Origin: Tragulus kanchil
Taxonomy: Eukaryota; Chordata; Mammalia; Artiodactyla; Tragulidae
Direction of reading: 5' to 3'
Assembly (NCBI GenBank): GCA_022376925.1
Contig: JAIOJX010000031.1
Location: 136,976,854 to 137,040,853 of the forward strand
DNA length: 64,000 bases
Part shown: positions 11,619 to 23,585 of the stretch, in pieces
Numbering within the stretch: the first letter of the stretch is position 1
Layout of the letters: each line of letters starts with the position of its first letter
Notes under the pieces: generated by a model
Told to the model about the DNA's origin: nothing
Databases searched by the model: none
The model's input: the letters and a program-made list of their open reading frames with translations, nothing else
Position numbers and translations under genes: made by a program

Positions 11619-11802
11619 ATTTTCTCCTGGGAATAAGGCGATCTAAAAGGACATCCTTTTATAGCAACTGGAGACTTTTTGGAGTTCTATAGCAAGTGGG
11701 CTTTGTTTTGAAGTATGTGTTATACTAGTCAACATACAGAAGATTCCTGGTTCTATAGGAAAACAAACTTAATATCTTTTTAAATATTTGCAGGATTCTA
11801 TC
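11619..11802. other. Unique AT-rich sequence
   Basis: A short single-copy link between duplications 5 and 6. Nothing recognised. Confidence 0.5.
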
Positions 11803-14059
11803 TGAAACTAACATATTTAACAGGCAATAGAATAAGATCAGCCAGGAATTGGATTTCTTTTCTTCATTTTTAAAGCAGTTTGCAGAAAATTGAACTTGTT
11901 ACTTGAAATAGATATTGAGTGCAGTAGAAGTTTTACATAAATAAGCCATTTTGCTATGAAAGGAAGAGTCACAGAAAAAACCCTCTGATATGAAAATGCA
12001 GTTTTAATATTCAAAAATACTATAGATTTTACGGAAACATGGTGGTTGAGGTGCCCTGCAGTTAATGAAAAGTTGCAAGGTTGTGTTGCTATTGCACATG
12101 GCTCATGACGGGAATTGAAACAGAGAGCAGCCAATTTTGGAAAGCTAGGCTTGAGGCTTAGTTCTTTGTCAGGGTTTGAGTAATGCAAATGGTGGATTAA
12201 AGGGATGTTCAAAGAAAGGCAGGACTAAAGAATCTAGCGAGAAGATAAAACACTGCCATTGGATTAAGTGTAAAAAATGTTAACTTTGAGACAGTAGGTC
12301 AAGAAAGCTGATACCTGCTTGTCTGGGGAGAGCAGCGCAGCCTTGGCAGAAACTTAAGTGTTGCTGTTTAAACCTTGCATATAGTTCACCCTCGGTGTAC
12401 CTGGAGAAGGTCTCTTAGCATTTATGAAGGGTAGTTCTCTAATCTCTGGTATTATTTGGCTGAATCTGATTCATGAATCTCCTTCTAGCACTTTTGTTGC
12501 TGGCTTCCATGATCTAGGTTATTGGTAGCTTTTGAGTGGTTTTAGTAGTGTGCTCAGAAGCCAGATTGTAGGGAGTTAAAGAGTGATTAAATGGTGGGAG
12601 ACCATCTGTTCAGGAAGTGAATGTGCTGCAGTCCACGACAGGTTATAAGCCCATCTTAATTTAGTAGATACGTATATAGCACTCCTAGAATATGGATTTA
12701 TACCTGCTTCCCTTTTTTATATTCTTGTTTCAGATCTGTTCACCGTTTTAAAGGTTTATTAATCTTAGGTGATTTAGGAAATTTTGCATGAAGCTCAGTT
12801 TTATTTTGTTCATTCTAATGCTCTGAAATAGTTTAACCAGTTTGAGGCATAATTTTTACTTAAAGGATTAAAAAGACTCATTAGCTTGGCAAAGAAAGAA
12901 AGTGCTTGTGAACTTCATGGAAAAATTATATTTTTAATTTCTTTGAAACTAACATATTTAACAGGCAATAGAATAAGATCAGCCAGGAATTGGATTTCTT
13001 TTCTTCATTTTTAAAGCAGTTTGCAGAAAATTGAACTTGTTACTTGAAATAGATATTGAGTGCAGTAGAAGTTTTACATAAATAAGCCATTTTGCTATGA
13101 AAGGAAGAGTCACAGAAAAAACCCTCTGATATGAAAATGCAGTTTTAATATTCAAAAATACTATAGATTTTACGGAAACATGGTGGTTGAGGTGCCCTGC
13201 AGTTAATGAAAAGTTGCAAGGTTGTGTTGCTATTGCACATGGCTCATGACGGGAATTGAAACAGAGAGCAGCCAATTTTGGAAAGCTAGGCTTGAGGCTT
13301 AGTTCTTTGTCAGGGTTTGAGTAATGCAAATGGTGGATTAAAGGGATGTTCAAAGAAAGGCAGGACTAAAGAATCTAGCGAGAAGATAAAACACTGCCAT
13401 TGGATTAAGTGTAAAAAATGTTAACTTTGAGACAGTAGGTCAAGAAAGCTGATACCTGCTTGTCTGGGGAGAGCAGCGCAGCCTTGGCAGAAACTTAAGT
13501 GTTGCTGTTTAAACCTTGCATATAGTTCACCCTCGGTGTACCTGGAGAAGGTCTCTTAGCATTTATGAAGGGTAGTTCTCTAATCTCTGGTATTATTTGG
13601 CTGAATCTGATTCATGAATCTCCTTCTAGCACTTTTGTTGCTGGCTTCCATGATCTAGGTTATTGGTAGCTTTTGAGTGGTTTTAGTAGTGTGCTCAGAA
13701 GCCAGATTGTAGGGAGTTAAAGAGTGATTAAATGGTGGGAGACCATCTGTTCAGGAAGTGAATGTGCTGCAGTCCACGACAGGTTATAAGCCCATCTTAA
13801 TTTAGTAGATACGTATATAGCACTCCTAGAATATGGATTTATACCTGCTTCCCTTTTTTATATTCTTGTTTCAGATCTGTTCACCGTTTTTAAAGGTTTA
13901 TTAATCTTAGGTGATTTAGGGAAATTTTGCATGAAGCTCAGTTTTATTTTGTTCATTCTAATGCTCTGAAATAGTTTAACCAGTTTGAGGCATAATTTTT
14001 ACTTAAAGGATTAAAAAAGCTCTACTTCATTAGCTTGGCAAAGAAAGAAAGTGCTTGTG
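11803..14059 (+). repeat. Tandem duplication 6 (unit 1,141 bp)
   Basis: 11803-12910 recurs at 12944-14059. The copies are identical except near the right end, where the first copy lacks several bases (taaaaagactcattagc against taaaaaagctctacttcatt) and ends in about 35 bp not found in the second copy. Confidence 0.96.
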
Positions 14060-15785
14060 TGGGACCAGAAAGCCAAATTTATCTGCAAGCATGGGAATGA
14101 ATTTGAGTGCTGAACAGAAGTTTTTATGATTATCATAATGAAACAGAATAAAATAGTCAAGCCATCAAAAATGCTTCTGAAAGCCTGGTCTGCATTTGAG
14201 ATTCTCTTCAGGAATACTGTATGCAGTCTTTAAGAGAAATAAAAGTGTCCTATTAACTAGCATTTATACCACAGCAATGAAACTTAATTAATGCTTTTTC
14301 AGAAACATCCAGAACTGAGAAAAATTAAATTTGAAGTACAAAACAATGAGATTGATAAATATAATAAAACTATCGTAATTATCCGACTGAACTTGTTAAA
14401 ATTGAAAGTTCCAAAATAGGCATGAGATATAATGAATTATTTCATCTATAAGATGAAAACTTCTTACAGTCATGGCTGAAATGTAAAAGAGGAAAAATAG
14501 ACCCAAGCAAGAAAACAAGGATTATTGTCCAGAATAAATATATACAGGAAATATTATGATCTGGTATTGTCTTAATGAATTTACTACAAGTATCAGTTTG
14601 TGCCTCTGTTATAATTTAACACACTGAACCCACTTACATTCCTGGTGTTTCACTCTGAGAACAAAATCCGTTTTTATGATATCTGTAAACAAACTGAATC
14701 TGATTCATGAATCTCCTTCTAGCACTTTTGTTGCTGGCTTCCATGATCTAGGTTATTGGTAGCTTTTGAGTGGTTTTAGTAGTGTGCTCAGAAGCCAGAT
14801 TGTAGGGAGTTAAAGAGTGATTAAATGGTGGGAGACCATCTGTTCAGGAAGTGAATGTGCTGCAGTCCACGACAGGTTATAAGCCCATCTTAATTTAGTA
14901 GATACGTATATAGCACTCCTAGAATATGGATTTATACCTGCTTCCCTTTTTTATATTCTTGTTTCAGATCTGTTCACCGTTTTTAAAGGTTTATTAATCT
15001 TAGGTGATTTAGGGAAATTTTGCATGAAGCTCAGTTTTATTTTGTTCATTCTAATGCTCTGAAATAGTTTAACCAGTTTGAGGCATAATTTTTACTTAAA
15101 GGATTAAAAAAGCTCTACTTCATTAGCTTGGCAAAGAAAGAAAGTGCTTGTGTGGGACCAGAAAGCCAAATTTATCTGCAAGCATGGGAATGAATTTGAG
15201 TGCTGAACAGAAGTTTTTATGATTATCATAATGAAACAGAATAAAATAGTCAAGCCATCAAAAATGCTTCTGAAAGCCTGGTCTGCATTTGAGATTCTCT
15301 TCAGGAATACTGTATGCAGTCTTTAAGAGAAATAAAAGTGTCCTATTAACTAGCATTTATACCACAGCAATGAAACTTAATTAATGCTTTTTCAGAAACA
15401 TCCAGAACTGAGAAAAATTAAATTTGAAGTACAAAACAATGAGATTGATAAATATAATAAAACTATCGTAATTATCCGACTGAACTTGTTAAAATTGAAA
15501 GTTCCAAAATAGGCATGAGATATAATGAATTATTTCATCTATAAGATGAAAACTTCTTACAGTCATGGCTGAAATGTAAAAGAGGAAAAATAGACCCAAG
15601 CAAGAAAACAAGGATTATTGTCCAGAATAAATATATACAGGAAATATTATGATCTGGTATTGTCTTAATGAATTTACTACAAGTATCAGTTTGTGCCTCT
15701 GTTATAATTTAACACACTGAACCCACTTACATTCCTGGTGTTTCACTCTGAGAACAAAATCCGTTTTTATGATATCTGTAAACAA
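13601..15785 (+). repeat. Tandem duplication 7 (unit 1,093 bp)
   Basis: 13601-14693 recurs at 14694-15785. It starts inside the second copy of duplication 6, so ctgaatctgattcatgaatc and the following 450 bp are present three times (about 12460, 13601 and 14694). Content is AT-rich sequence with no recognised gene. Confidence 0.96.
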
Positions 15786-15842
15786 CAAAACTCTGTAAAA
15801 GTTAAAAGCAAAATAAAGGTTTAAAAAAAATAAAAATAAAAA
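15777..15842 (+). mobile_element. L1 3' terminal fragment
   Basis: The sequence atctgtaaacaacaaaactc, then an A-rich tail, is the end of a ruminant L1 3' UTR, similar to the ends at 23486 and 30770. Short 5'-truncated piece. Confidence 0.6.
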
Positions 15843-16592
15843 AGGACAGGGAAACGCTTAAAGAAAAAAATCCATTTTTATGAATTTACTTAGGACTTCC
15901 CTACTTCCCTTTTCTTCTTATTTTTGAATCTATGAAATTTATTTAAAGATCTGTTGCTCTTTGAAGAAAAACATATCCTTTATTTCTTTTCTAACCCTCT
16001 CTTATTTAATGATCCATATTACAAGGAGCTGCCAGCCAGAGGACTGGGCTTTGAGAGCCCTCCTCCCTGAGGAGCAGCGTGCTCTCACAAGGTCCTTAGA
16101 GAGTTCCAGGTATTTTTGCCATTGTACTGAATAAAATATGAGTATTTTGGGCCAGCTACTTGAGGCAGTATTTTACATTTATGGCATAATTGTCATGATA
16201 AAGCAGATCATGTGTGTTAAAACACCCTTAAGAGAATTCAGGTTCATATTTATCATTTTCAGTGACATCCAGGCTTTGAACCTGTGAAGTAGGCTAGCAT
16301 ATTTAATATGCCACTTAAAATGGATTGATATATCTGACAGTCTTTGGAGAAATGGCCAATATGAAAGGCATATTGTGATAAGAGCTTATTTTCCAAGCTG
16401 CAAAGGTTCTAAATTTAGAATGAAAGTCAGTATTTTATTTACTATACATATTTATGCAAATCTGAGCTAAAAACATATACACTTGTTCTCTCATTGTTCA
16501 AATTAATGAAGAAAAGAGGGTGTCATACTTTGTTCCCTGAAAATACAGGTGCATAAAGTCTTGCATGAGATATTTCCTGAAGATTAAAGAAT

Positions 16593-16593
<1 letters not shown>
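15843..16593. other. Unique AT-rich intronic or intergenic sequence
   Basis: No repeat family, exon or RNA gene recognised. Confidence 0.4.

Positions 16594-16596
<3 letters not shown>

Positions 16597-16641
<45 letters not shown>
16597..16641. repeat. (TA)n microsatellite
   Basis: About 22 uninterrupted AT/TA units between aatactacat and gtattacatc. Confidence 0.95.
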
Positions 16642-16645
<4 letters not shown>

Positions 16646-16706
16646 TACATCTTTATTTTTAAGAAAGAGATATAGTATAGTAGCTTTTCATCATACAGTC
16701 TAGCTA

Positions 16707-18851
16707 TAAAACTGGTTTCTTCTACTTACTGACTCTGTGAACTTGGACACTAATTAATCTCTCTAAACCTCACTTTTTTCCTCTAGTTACTAGGGATAAT
16801 ACTTCATAACTCATGGTGGCTGTATATAATTAAATGGTAAGAGTGTATATAAAGCTCTTAATAAAATGTTGTACTTTATTAAACCTAAATAAATATTATT
16901 GTTGGTTTTATTTGATTCCAAATAACTTATTTTATAAATAATATTATTTTCTCGTTAGCGTGAATGAGAAAAGTTCTAAAAAGTCTGGAGAAAAACATGT
17001 TCTCAATGTTTTGGCTATAAATATGCATAGGCTTTCTTATCATGAGTAGTCTAAGTGGATATTCAGTTTTTTCCATTTGCTAATACTTATACTATCATAA
17101 TTATTTTTCATATTATTTCTATAAAATGCTATTTTAAATGTCTACATGTTGTTCCTTTATTTGGCTATATCAAGTTTCCTATACCATATAATTTAATACT
17201 CTTTAATATAATAATTTCTATTCTAGAAGTTTATCCTAATAAGAGCCATTTAAGATTTAATGTTTACTGTAGCATTATAGCATTTATAAGACTGCTGATG
17301 TAGCTAAGTTGGCTTCCATCAGACTATCCTTACTTACTTTTCTATTCCTGAATGAAATATTTTATATTCCATAGTGTTCACTAGCTAATGAAAATAAGGC
17401 AAGAGATTATAAGATAAGACAATTTTTCATGCTTACGTAAAAATTTTAAAAATGAAAATCACTTTCTAGAAACTTCCCTTTCCTAACACACATTTGATCT
17501 GAATGTATTGCTATAGACTTTAGCCTAGATTTGGGAATGTTTTATTTTTTTATTCAAATGTATCTATATAAGCTGTAAAACCACCCATAACTATGTAAAG
17601 AGGAGTTGATTCCTTTTTGTTTCACTGATAAAGTTTAAAATTAGTTGTCATATCATTATGTTTATTGCCTGTAGCTCACATACATGGTAGAATATTAAAA
17701 GTATATTAAGAGAATATTAAGATTATCAAGAGCATCTTGTTTTTTATTCCCTCAAAATAGGTAAAGGGAAACTGAGATTCAAAACTGGTTTCTTCTACTT
17801 ACTGACTCTGTGAACTTGGACACTAATTAATCTCTCTAAACCTCACTTTTTTCCTCTAGTTACTAGGGATAATACTTCATAACTCATGGTGGCTGTATAT
17901 AATTAAATGGTAAGAGTGTATATAAAGCTCTTAATAAAATGTTGTACTTTATTAAACCTAAATAAATATTATTGTTGGTTTTATTTGATTCCAAATAACT
18001 TATTTTATAAATAATATTATTTTCTCGTTAGCGTGAATGAGAAAAGTTCTAAAAAGTCTGGAGAAAAACATGTTCTCAATGTTTTGGCTATAAATATGCA
18101 TAGGCTTTCTTATCATGAGTAGTCTAAGTGGATATTCAGTTTTTTCCATTTGCTAATACTTATACTATCATAATTATTTTTCATATTATTTCTATAAAAT
18201 GCTATTTTAAATGTCTACATGTTGTTCCTTTATTTGGCTATATCAAGTTTCCTATACCATATAATTTAATACTCTTTAATATAATAATTTCTATTCTAGA
18301 AGTTTATCCTAATAAGAGCCATTTAAGATTTAATGTTTACTGTAGCATTATAGCATTTATAAGACTGCTGATGTAGCTAAGTTGGCTTCCATCAGACTAT
18401 CCTTACTTACTTTTCTATTCCTGAATGAAATATTTTATATTCCATAGTGTTCACTAGCTAATGAAAATAAGGCAAGAGATTATAAGATAAGACAATTTTT
18501 CATGCTTACGTAAAAATTTTAAAAATGAAAATCACTTTCTAGAAACTTCCCTTTCCTAACACACATTTGATCTGAATGTATTGCTATAGACTTTAGCCTA
18601 GATTTGGGAATGTTTTATTTTTTTATTCAAATGTATCTATATAAGCTGTAAAACCACCCATAACTATGTAAAGAGGAGTTGATTCCTTTTTGTTTCACTG
18701 ATAAAGTTTAAAATTAGTTGTCATATCATTATGTTTATTGCCTGTAGCTCACATACATGGTAGAATATTAAAAGTATATTAAGAGAATATTAAGATTATC
18801 AAGAGCATCTTGTTTTATTCCCTCAAAATAGGTAGGAAACTGAGATTCAAA
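16707..18851 (+). repeat. Tandem duplication 8 (unit 1,073 bp)
   Basis: 16707-17785 recurs at 17780-18851. The first copy ends at gagattcaaaactgg, sharing only a few bases with the left start. Close to the join the first copy has extra bases (aggtaaagggaaactg against aggtaggaaactg). Content is a MIR plus AT-rich unique sequence. Confidence 0.96.
16709..16870 (+). mobile_element. MIR SINE
   Basis: The MIR core ctgactctgtgaacttggac, then aatctctctaaacctcac and ataaagctcttaataaa, in sense orientation. It is duplicated at 17782-17943. Confidence 0.7.
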
Positions 18852-18910
18852 AAGTGACATGTCTGAGGTCACACAGGTACATATGCAAAGATGGAACACA
18901 GGTGTCCTGA
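18800..18910 (-). mobile_element. MIR fragment, antisense
   Basis: aggaaactgagattcaaaaa followed by gtctgaggtcacacaggtac is a typical antisense MIR core. Confidence 0.6.
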
Positions 18911-18977
18911 AGGCTGAACTGGTGAGCCACATATACCATGGTGAAAGTGCACAGTTATTGCATGATATTAAGGAAAC

Positions 18978-19191
18978 GGCCTTCCCTGATAGTTCAGTGA
19001 AAAAGAACCTGCCTGCCAATGCAGGAGACATGGGTTTGATCCTTAGGTTGGAAAGATCCCCTGAAGAAGGAAATGGCAACCCACTCCAGTATTCTTGCCT
19101 GGGAAATCCCATGGACAGAGTACCCTGGTGGGCTACAGTCTATGGGGTCACAAAGAGTCAGACACAACTCAGCAACTAAACAACACCACAA
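18978..19191 (+). mobile_element. Bov-tA SINE
   Basis: Head ggccttccctgatagttcag, B-box gggtttgatccttaggttgg, and core and tail (cactccagtattcttgcctg, gtcagacacaactcagcaac). The part from 19030 on is repeated at 20152-20313 at the join of duplication 9. Confidence 0.9.
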
Positions 19192-21290
19192 TTAAAGAAA
19201 ATACTATTTATTTCATGATATATTCAAAATGATAAGACAGACTGTTCAGGGTCATCACGATAGGTATAGGGACCACTGGAGTGAGATTTTACAGTGGGAA
19301 AGTGAGATTGGACTCAACTCCAAATACAGAACGGGTAAGAGGGAATTTATAGCCAGGGAGCGTGGTGGGGTCAGTAGATGGAAAATTATTCCGAGGATAT
19401 AACCCAGGTAAGGGGGATTATGGTTAAACCAATCCACCAGAGGGATGGGGGAACCTGGGTGGGGGGAGGGCCAAGGGATATGCATCTGATTGATCTGGGA
19501 ACATACATGTACAAAAATAAATAAATAAATAAATAAATAAATTTAAAAAAAAAAAAAATCAGATAGAAGATGTGGACACATCATGAAGTAGATTAATGCC
19601 ATAAGTGAATCAAAATAAAACTGATAGGATCAGAGTATTCCAGAGTCATTTTCATTCAAGGAAAAATGAAAACGTCAGGATTAATTTTGGGGAGAGGTGT
19701 CATCCATGCCCAACACTGAGAAATTAACTCAGCAGGTGATGCCATGAGAGGTGGTTTGGGGCTAAGGAACAGGATAGAAGTTGTAAACTGTAACTGAAAG
19801 GACTAGTTTCTAAGGATATTCCCAAATTAGGGATTCCCAAGATTATTTCCCAGTTTGGTGATTTCCTGTAACAACTCACAGGCCTCAGGCTCTCTCAAAT
19901 GTCGGATTTATAGCAGACAGATTAAAAGTTCAGAAAAGGGTAAAGGCACAGAGGCCAAAGTCAATAGAAAACCAGACAATCTTCAACAGTCACCTTAACT
20001 GCGCCATTAAGAGTGTGGTTACGCCCTCCACCAACAGGATGAGGGCAACATGTATGAAATGTAATCCACAAGGGAAGCACACCTGACCTGGGTTTATAGG
20101 ATTCTGGGTCAATCAAAGGCAACTTTTCATACTCAAATCTAACTTCATAAGATGGGTTTGATCCTTAGGTTGGAAAGATCCCCTGAAGAAGGAAATGGCA
20201 ACCCACTCCAGTATTCTTGCCTGGGAAATCCCATGGACAGAGTACCCTGGTGGGCTACAGTCTATGGGGTCACAAAGAGTCAGACACAACTCAGCAACTA
20301 AACAACACCACAATTAAAGAAAATACTATTTATTTCATGATATATTCAAAATGATAAGACAGACTGTTCAGGGTCATCACGATAGGTATAGGGACCACTG
20401 GAGTGAGATTTTACAGTGGGAAAGTGAGATTGGACTCAACTCCAAATACAGAACGGGTAAGAGGGAATTTATAGCCAGGGAGCGTGGTGGGGTCAGTAGA
20501 TGGAAAATTATTCCGAGGATATAACCCAGGTAAGGGGGATTATGGTTAAACCAATCCACCAGAGGGATGGGGGAACCTGGGTGGGGGGAGGGCCAAGGGA
20601 TATGCATCTGATTGATCTGGGAACATACATGTACAAAAATAAATAAATAAATAAATAAATAAATTTAAAAAAAAAAAAAATCAGATAGAAGATGTGGACA
20701 CATCATGAAGTAGATTAATGCCATAAGTGAATCAAAATAAAACTGATAGGATCAGAGTATTCCAGAGTCATTTTCATTCAAGGAAAAATGAAAACGTCAG
20801 GATTAATTTTGGGGAGAGGTGTCATCCATGCCCAACACTGAGAAATTAACTCAGCAGGTGATGCCATGAGAGGTGGTTTGGGGCTAAGGAACAGGATAGA
20901 AGTTGTAAACTGTAACTGAAAGGACTAGTTTCTAAGGATATTCCCAAATTAGGGATTCCCAAGATTATTTCCCAGTTTGGTGATTTCCTGTAACAACTCA
21001 CAGGCCTCAGGCTCTCTCAAATGTCGGATTTATAGCAGACAGATTAAAAGTTCAGAAAAGGGTAAAGGCACAGAGGCCAAAGTCAATAGAAAACCAGACA
21101 ATCTTCAACAGTCACCTTAACTGCGCCATTAAGAGTGTGGTTACACACCTCCACCAACAGGATGAGGGCAACATGTATGAAATGTAATCCACAAGGGAAG
21201 CACACCTGACCTGAGTTTATGGTTTTTTACTGGGGGTCAATCATATAGGCAACTTCTGGTTCATACTCAAATTCTATACTTTCATAAGGA
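19030..21290 (+). repeat. Tandem duplication 9 (unit 1,122 bp)
   Basis: 19030-20151 recurs at 20152-21290. The last 70 bp of the first copy is a degraded version of the second copy, with many missing bases (for example gggtcaatcaaaggcaact against gggggtcaatcatataggca). Confidence 0.95.
19192..19441. repeat. Unidentified, probably repeat-derived sequence interrupted by an L1 insertion
   Basis: gggtcatcacgataggtata and agagggaatttatagccagg look like part of an old dispersed repeat, possibly LTR-related, but I cannot name it. It ends in aaaccaatccaccaga, which recurs at 21950, where the sequence resumes. Confidence 0.4.
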
Positions 21291-21965
21291 AAGCGGGTAA
21301 TCAGGATAAGCCAGTGTTTTTACAGGTACTTTAGGCAAGTGAGCCACTTTAATCATTTCTGAGAATGGGGAGAACCCTCTCAAAACCCCAGTCGGCATAA
21401 GCCAGCCAAGGCAAGCAGACCTTTATAAGGAGAGCAGTCTCAAGTTGGCTGTTAGTCCTCTTCTGTATAATTATCCACTACAGAACAGTTTGTGAAAGAT
21501 CTTGAAAATGTGAACTCTAAAATGCGTTCTGAAGTATTCAACCTTGTCTTTAAGATGATCTTGATACAGTTTGAAAAAGTAACAGGTAGACTTTCTGTTC
21601 TGCATAGTGACAGGTCCTAAAGATTCATTCCTTACTCTGCGTTGTTCTGAGAAAATGTACACAAAGTTTCAAGCCAACAATATAGCTTCTGCTAGTACTA
21701 TTCTCAAGGTGTGGCTAGAAAATAAGGTGAAGTTTTCTTTCATTAGTTGTTCTAATAGCACAAAAGTTTCTTTCAGAATTCATATTTCATTAGTCAGAAG
21801 TTATCGCAACTTGATTATTCCTTGTTCTGTTTTAAATCTAAAAACCATTTTCATAATATTGTCCTGGTTTCAATGAAATCTTTGAATGTATGTGTGCTGG
21901 ATGCTTATTTTTTCAACAATAAATGGCTTCATGAACACAAAAAAAAAAAAAACCAATCCACCAGA
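19426..21965 (+). mobile_element. Probable L1 insertion with 3' transduction, bounded by a 16-bp target-site duplication
   Basis: aaaccaatccaccaga occurs at 19426-19441 and again at 21950-21965. Between them are about 100 bp resembling an L1 3' end (ggggggagggccaagggata, acatacatgtacaaaaataa) with (AAAT)n and an A-run at 19537-19557. Then follows unrelated sequence ending aataaa (21918-21923), 15 nt and an A-run (21939-21952). Two poly(A) tracts inside one target-site duplication suggest read-through of the first L1 poly(A) signal and transduction of about 1.26 kb once duplication 9 is collapsed. A retrocopy of another transcript is the alternative. Confidence 0.6.
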
Positions 21966-23410
21966 CAACAGGCTTCTTTGCTTAAGACAGTCAAGGGGGA
22001 TCAGATATCACTTGGGAGATGGTAACAGATAAGAAATATGAACAGAGGGTGAACATGTATTATGGTGAAGCTTCTCATTAAACTGACTTATTGAACTGAT
22101 TCTTGATGAAACTGAATTTTATAAAGAAACACAAGATGAGCCAGGGAAGTTCAAAGCTGACTAATTTGCTTAAATAGGGATTTCCCAGTTTGGTGATTTC
22201 CTGTAACAACTCACAGGCCTCAGGCTCTCTCAAATGTCGGATTTATAGCAGACAGATTAAAAGTTCAGAAAAGGGTAAAGGCACAGAGGCCAAAGTCAAT
22301 AGAAAACCAGACAATCTTCAACAGTCACCTTAACTGCGCCATTAAGAGTGTGGTTACACCCTCCACCAACAGGATGAGGGCAACATGTATGAAATGTAAT
22401 CCACAAGGGAAGCACACCTGACCTGAGTTTATGGTTTTTTACTGGGGGTCAATCATATAGGCAACTTCTGGTTCATACTCAAATTCTATACTTTCATAAG
22501 GAAAGCGGGTAATCAGGATAAGCCAGTGTTTTTACAGGTACTTTAGGCAAGTGAGCCACTTTAATCATTTCTGAGAATGGGGAGAACCCTCTCAAAACCC
22601 CAGTCGGCATAAGCCAGCCAAGGCAAGCAGACCTTTATAAGGAGAGCAGTCTCAAGTTGGCTGTTAGTCCTCTTCTGTATAATTATCCACTACAGAACAG
22701 TTTGTGAAAGATCTTGAAAATGTGAACTCTAAAATGCGTTCTGAAGTATTCAACCTTGTCTTTAAGATGATCTTGATACAGTTTGAAAAAGTAACAGGTA
22801 GACTTTCTGTTCTGCATAGTGACAGGTCCTAAAGATTCATTCCTTACTCTGCGTTGTTCTGAGAAAATGTACACAAAGTTTCAAGCCAACAATATAGCTT
22901 CTGCTAGTACTATTCTCAAGGTGTGGCTAGAAAATAAGGTGAAGTTTTCTTTCATTAGTTGTTCTAATAGCACAAAAGTTTCTTTCAGAATTCATATTTC
23001 ATTAGTCAGAAGTTATCGCAACTTGATTATTCCTTGTTCTGTTTTAAATCTAAAAACCATTTTCATAATATTGTCCTGGTTTCAATGAAATCTTTGAATG
23101 TATGTGTGCTGGATGCTTATTTTTTCAACAATAAATGGCTTCATGAACACAAAAAAAAAAAAAAAAAAAAAAAAAACCAATCCACCAGACAACAGGCTTC
23201 TTTGCTTAAGACAGTCAAGGGGGATCAGATATCACTTGGGAGATGGTAACAGATAAGAAATATGAACAGAGGGTGAACATGTATTGATGGTGAAGCTTCT
23301 CATTAAACTGACTTATTGAACTGATTCTTGATGAAACTGAATTTTATAAAGAAACACACAGATGAGCCAGCAGCAAGGTTCAAGAGCTTGACTAAAGTTT
23401 GCTTAAATAG
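20967..23410 (+). repeat. Tandem duplication 10 (unit 1,212-1,213 bp)
   Basis: 20967-22180 recurs at 22180-23410. The copies differ in poly(A) length (about 14 A at 21939, about 26 A at 23151). In the last 60 bp the first copy is missing bases present in the second. It starts inside duplication 9, so tttcccagtttggtgatttc occurs three times. Confidence 0.95.
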
Positions 23411-23585
23411 GGACTATGTGGCGGCTTGGAGGGGTGAGATGGGGGGGAATGGGATATATACATAGGACTAATCTGGAATGATACATATCTGTAAACAACA
23501 AAACTCTGTAAAGTCAAAAAAGCAACATAAAAAACTTGTGACTGAAAACAAAACAGAACAAAACAGAATGATTAAAAAAAAAAAT
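23411..23585 (+). mobile_element. L1 3' UTR end fragment
   Basis: The sequence ggggtgagatgggggggaat, then atctgtaaacaacaaaactc and an A-rich end, resembles the terminal L1 3' UTR of ruminants. Confidence 0.6.

Noticed and set aside
19192..19441. Possible endogenous retrovirus LTR
   Set aside because: Some wording resembles LTR-derived repeats, but no TG...CA ends, primer-binding site or retroviral gene could be seen. Left as an unidentified repeat.
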